64,000 bases of DNA from Catellatospora sp. KI3. Its GTDB lineage: Bacteria > Actinomycetota > Actinomycetes > Mycobacteriales > Micromonosporaceae. The stretch spans positions 124,001 to 188,000 of the forward strand of contig NZ_JASAMB010000001.1 in the NCBI RefSeq assembly GCF_029948125.1, written 5' to 3'. The notes below the pieces were generated by a model. It did no database searches, was not told where the DNA came from, and was given only the letters and a program-made list of their open reading frames with translations. The position numbers and the translations under genes are program-made. Positions within the stretch are counted from its first letter, which is position 1; every line of letters begins with the position of its first letter. Shown here piece after piece: positions 62,492-64,000 of this stretch.

Positions 62492-63281
62492 ACTGCTCGC
62501 GGCGGATCGCCGACCCGCACCGCCCGCAGGGCTCGCCCTCGCGGCCGTACGCGTTGAGCGAGCGGTCGAAGTAGCCGGACTCCCCGTTGACGTTGACGTA
62601 GAGCGCGTCGAACGTGGTGCCGCCGACCTTGATCGCCTCGCCGAGCACCTCCCGCACGTGCTGGAGCAGCCTCGTCGCGGCCTGGGCCGACAGCTCGTCG
62701 CAGGGCCGCTCGCCGTGCAGCTTCGCCCGCCACAGCGCCTCGTCGGCGTAGATGTTGCCGACCCCGGAGATGAGCGACTGGTCCAGCAGCGCCCGCTTCA
62801 CGCCGGTGCGCCGCCGGCGCAGCGCACCGAGGAAGTCGGCCGGTCTGAACTCGGCGTCCATCGGGTCCCGGGCGATGTGCGCGATCTCGGCGGGCAGCTG
62901 CGCGCCGCCCGGGGAGACGGCCAGGCCGCCGAAGGTGCGCTGGTCGACGAAGCGCAGCTGCGGACCGCCGTCGGTGAAGTCGAACCGGATGTGCAGGTGC
63001 TTCTCCTCCGGCGCGGCAGCGGGCTGCACCAGCATCTGGCCCGACATGCCCAGGTGGCCGACGATCGCGTCGCCGCTGTCCAGCGGCAGCCACAGGTACT
63101 TGCCGCGGCGGCAGGCCGCGGTGACGGTCCGGCCGGTCAGCACGGCGACGAAGTCGGCGGCCCCGGCGGCGTGGCGGCGGATCGCGCGGGCGTGGCGGAC
63201 CTCGACCGCGTCGATGGTCCGGCCGACCACCCACTGCGCCAGCCCGCTGCGCACGGTCTCGACCTCAGGCAACTCCGGCAT
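62424..63281 (-). CDS. mutM: Formamidopyrimidine-DNA glycosylase (Fpg)
   Basis: 285 residues. The N-terminus [14 protein letters not shown] supplies catalytic Pro2 and Glu3, with the conserved Lys in [26 protein letters not shown] is the helix-two-turn-helix, and a C-terminal zinc finger (CGRCG...CPKC) closes it. It excises 8-oxoguanine and formamidopyrimidines. It lies between rnc and the plus-strand secreted genes. The 3' end overlaps the GH114-like gene. Confidence 0.97.
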   Translation of the reverse strand: MPELPEVETVRSGLAQWVVGRTIDAVEVRHARAIRRHAAGAADFVAVLTGRTVTAACRRGKYLWLPLDSGDAIVGHLGMSGQMLVQPAAAPEEKHLHIRFDFTDGGPQLRFVDQRTFGGLAVSPGGAQLPAEIAHIARDPMDAEFRPADFLGALRRRRTGVKRALLDQSLISGVGNIYADEALWRAKLHGERPCDELSAQAATRLLQHVREVLGEAIKVGGTTFDALYVNVNGESGYFDRSLNAYGREGEPCGRCGSAIRREQFMNRSSYSCPKCQPRPRAKAAA

Positions 63282-63361
63282 GCTCCACCCTCTCCTCGGT
63301 CAACCCGTCAATTCTGCTACCGCCCCCCGACATGGGCGGCGGCGCGGGCGCCGGGCGGCGG

Positions 63362-64000
63362 TCACGCCTCCCGGGCCTCCGGGTGGTCCAGGTCGACGGC
63401 CCGGTTCGACAGCACCTGCCAGGCGTCCTCGGCCGCGCGCTGCTCCGCCTCCTTCTTGGTGCGGCCGGTCACGCCGCCGAAGCGCTCGGCGCTGACCACC
63501 GCCCAGGCGGTGAAGGTCTTGGCGTGGTCGGGACCCTGCTCCTCGATCACGTACTCGGGCACGCCCCAGCCGTGCTCGGAGGTCAGCTCCTGCAGGCTGG
63601 TCTTCCAGTCCAGCGAGGCGCCGCGCCGGGCCGACTCGGCCATCAGCGGGTCGAACAGGGTGCGGATGACCTCGCTGGCCCGGGGCATGCCGTGCTGCAG
63701 GTAGATCGCACCGAGCAGCGCCTCCAGCGTGTCGGCGAGGATCGACTCCTTGTCCCGCCCGCCGGTGGCCTCCTCGCCCTTGCCCAGCAGCAGGTGCGTG
63801 CCGATGCCCAGGGTGCGGGCCACCCCGGCCAGGGCGCGCGAGTTGACCACGCTGGCCCGCAGCTTGGCCAGCCGGCCCTCGGCCAGGTCGGGGTGGGCGT
63901 GGTACAGCGAGGCGGTGATCACCACGCCGAGCACCGAGTCCCCGAGGAACTCCAGGCGCTCGTTGGTGGGCAGCCCGCCGTGCTCGTAGGCGTACGACCG
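63362..64000 (-). CDS. rnc: Ribonuclease III (5' end outside the window)
   Basis: 212 visible residues. The catalytic signature [13 protein letters not shown] is at the truncated N-terminal side, then [16 protein letters not shown] with the second catalytic Glu, and a C-terminal dsRNA-binding domain ([40 protein letters not shown]). It processes rRNA and structured mRNA. It extends past position 64000; the start codon is not visible. The rnc-mutM order is typical of actinobacteria. Confidence 0.95.
   Translation of the reverse strand, partial: RSYAYEHGGLPTNERLEFLGDSVLGVVITASLYHAHPDLAEGRLAKLRASVVNSRALAGVARTLGIGTHLLLGKGEEATGGRDKESILADTLEALLGAIYLQHGMPRASEVIRTLFDPLMAESARRGASLDWKTSLQELTSEHGWGVPEYVIEEQGPDHAKTFTAWAVVSAERFGGVTGRTKKEAEQRAAEDAWQVLSNRAVDLDHPEAREA

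Overview
This window is chromosomal DNA from a high-GC actinobacterium, most likely a member of the Micromonosporaceae. The evidence is very high G/C at third codon positions, frequent GTG starts, and a housekeeping order known from actinobacterial chromosomes: rlmN-cdsA-frr-pyrH-tsf-rpsB, then yraN-yifB-dprA, DUF2469-rnhB-lepB-rplS-trmD-rimM-khpA-rpsP, then ffh-glnD-glnB-amt-ftsY-smc-mutM-rnc. The genus is an inference. Most of the core runs on the minus strand. No rRNA, tRNA, insertion sequence, prophage or CRISPR array was seen.

Layout. 1-11.9 kb is accessory: a truncated GntR/UTRA regulator and an HTH-less UTRA partner, an MMPL exporter with a divergent TetR regulator, a covalent-FAD/GcvT-type dehydrogenase, a secreted S8 protease, a metallo-beta-lactamase/Rieske fusion, a DUF2631-like membrane protein and a large DivIVA-domain protein. 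12-18 kb holds rRNA methylation, phospholipid synthesis, ribosome recycling, UMP kinase, EF-Ts and S2. 19.3-23.6 kb holds yraN, yifB, dprA and a PLP enzyme on the plus strand, opposite to the surrounding core genes. 23.8-30.7 kb holds an M23 peptidase, DUF2469, RNase HII, Nudix, two signal peptidases, L19, TrmD, RimM, KhpA and S16. 31-37.4 kb holds small membrane and coiled-coil proteins, DUF402, an archaeal/eukaryotic-type ProS, an amidohydrolase, a PH-like protein and a sulfotransferase. 37.6-46 kb holds both SRP GTPases (Ffh, FtsY) and the PII nitrogen-signalling set. 46-55 kb holds a PhoD-like phosphatase and a four-gene ABC system with two giant permeases. 55-64 kb holds a HAD hydrolase, SMC, a small coiled-coil protein, secreted CAP/Spherulin4/GH114-like proteins, MutM and the start-truncated RNase III.

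The signals that simple gene content does not explain are: (1) a five-copy family of roughly 60-70 bp palindromes sharing the core GTTTCGGGGAAAGTGCA, found in convergent, divergent and co-directional gaps, two of which bracket the inverted yraN-dprA block; (2) a perfect mycobacterial-type LexA/SOS box lying between the -35 and -10 elements of a strong promoter at 37.42 kb, driving a transcription unit of about 170 nt with no annotated gene that is heavily structured, ends in an 18-bp-stem terminator and could encode a leaderless 23-residue peptide; (3) two GlnR-type boxes upstream of amt; (4) low-complexity extensions on CdsA, a DivIVA-like protein and a membrane protein; and (5) a perfect 21-bp minisatellite encoding a coiled-coil heptad.

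How the genes work together: the ribosomal and translation genes (frr, tsf, rpsB, rplS, rpsP, trmD, rimM, rlmN, khpA, proS) supply translation capacity. ffh, ftsY and the two lepB genes form the export path used by the secreted S8, M23, CAP and glycosidase-like proteins. amt-glnB-glnD form the ammonium sensing and uptake module. smc, mutM, dprA, rnhB and yifB serve chromosome organisation and DNA maintenance. All assignments come from reading the sequence; no database search was run.
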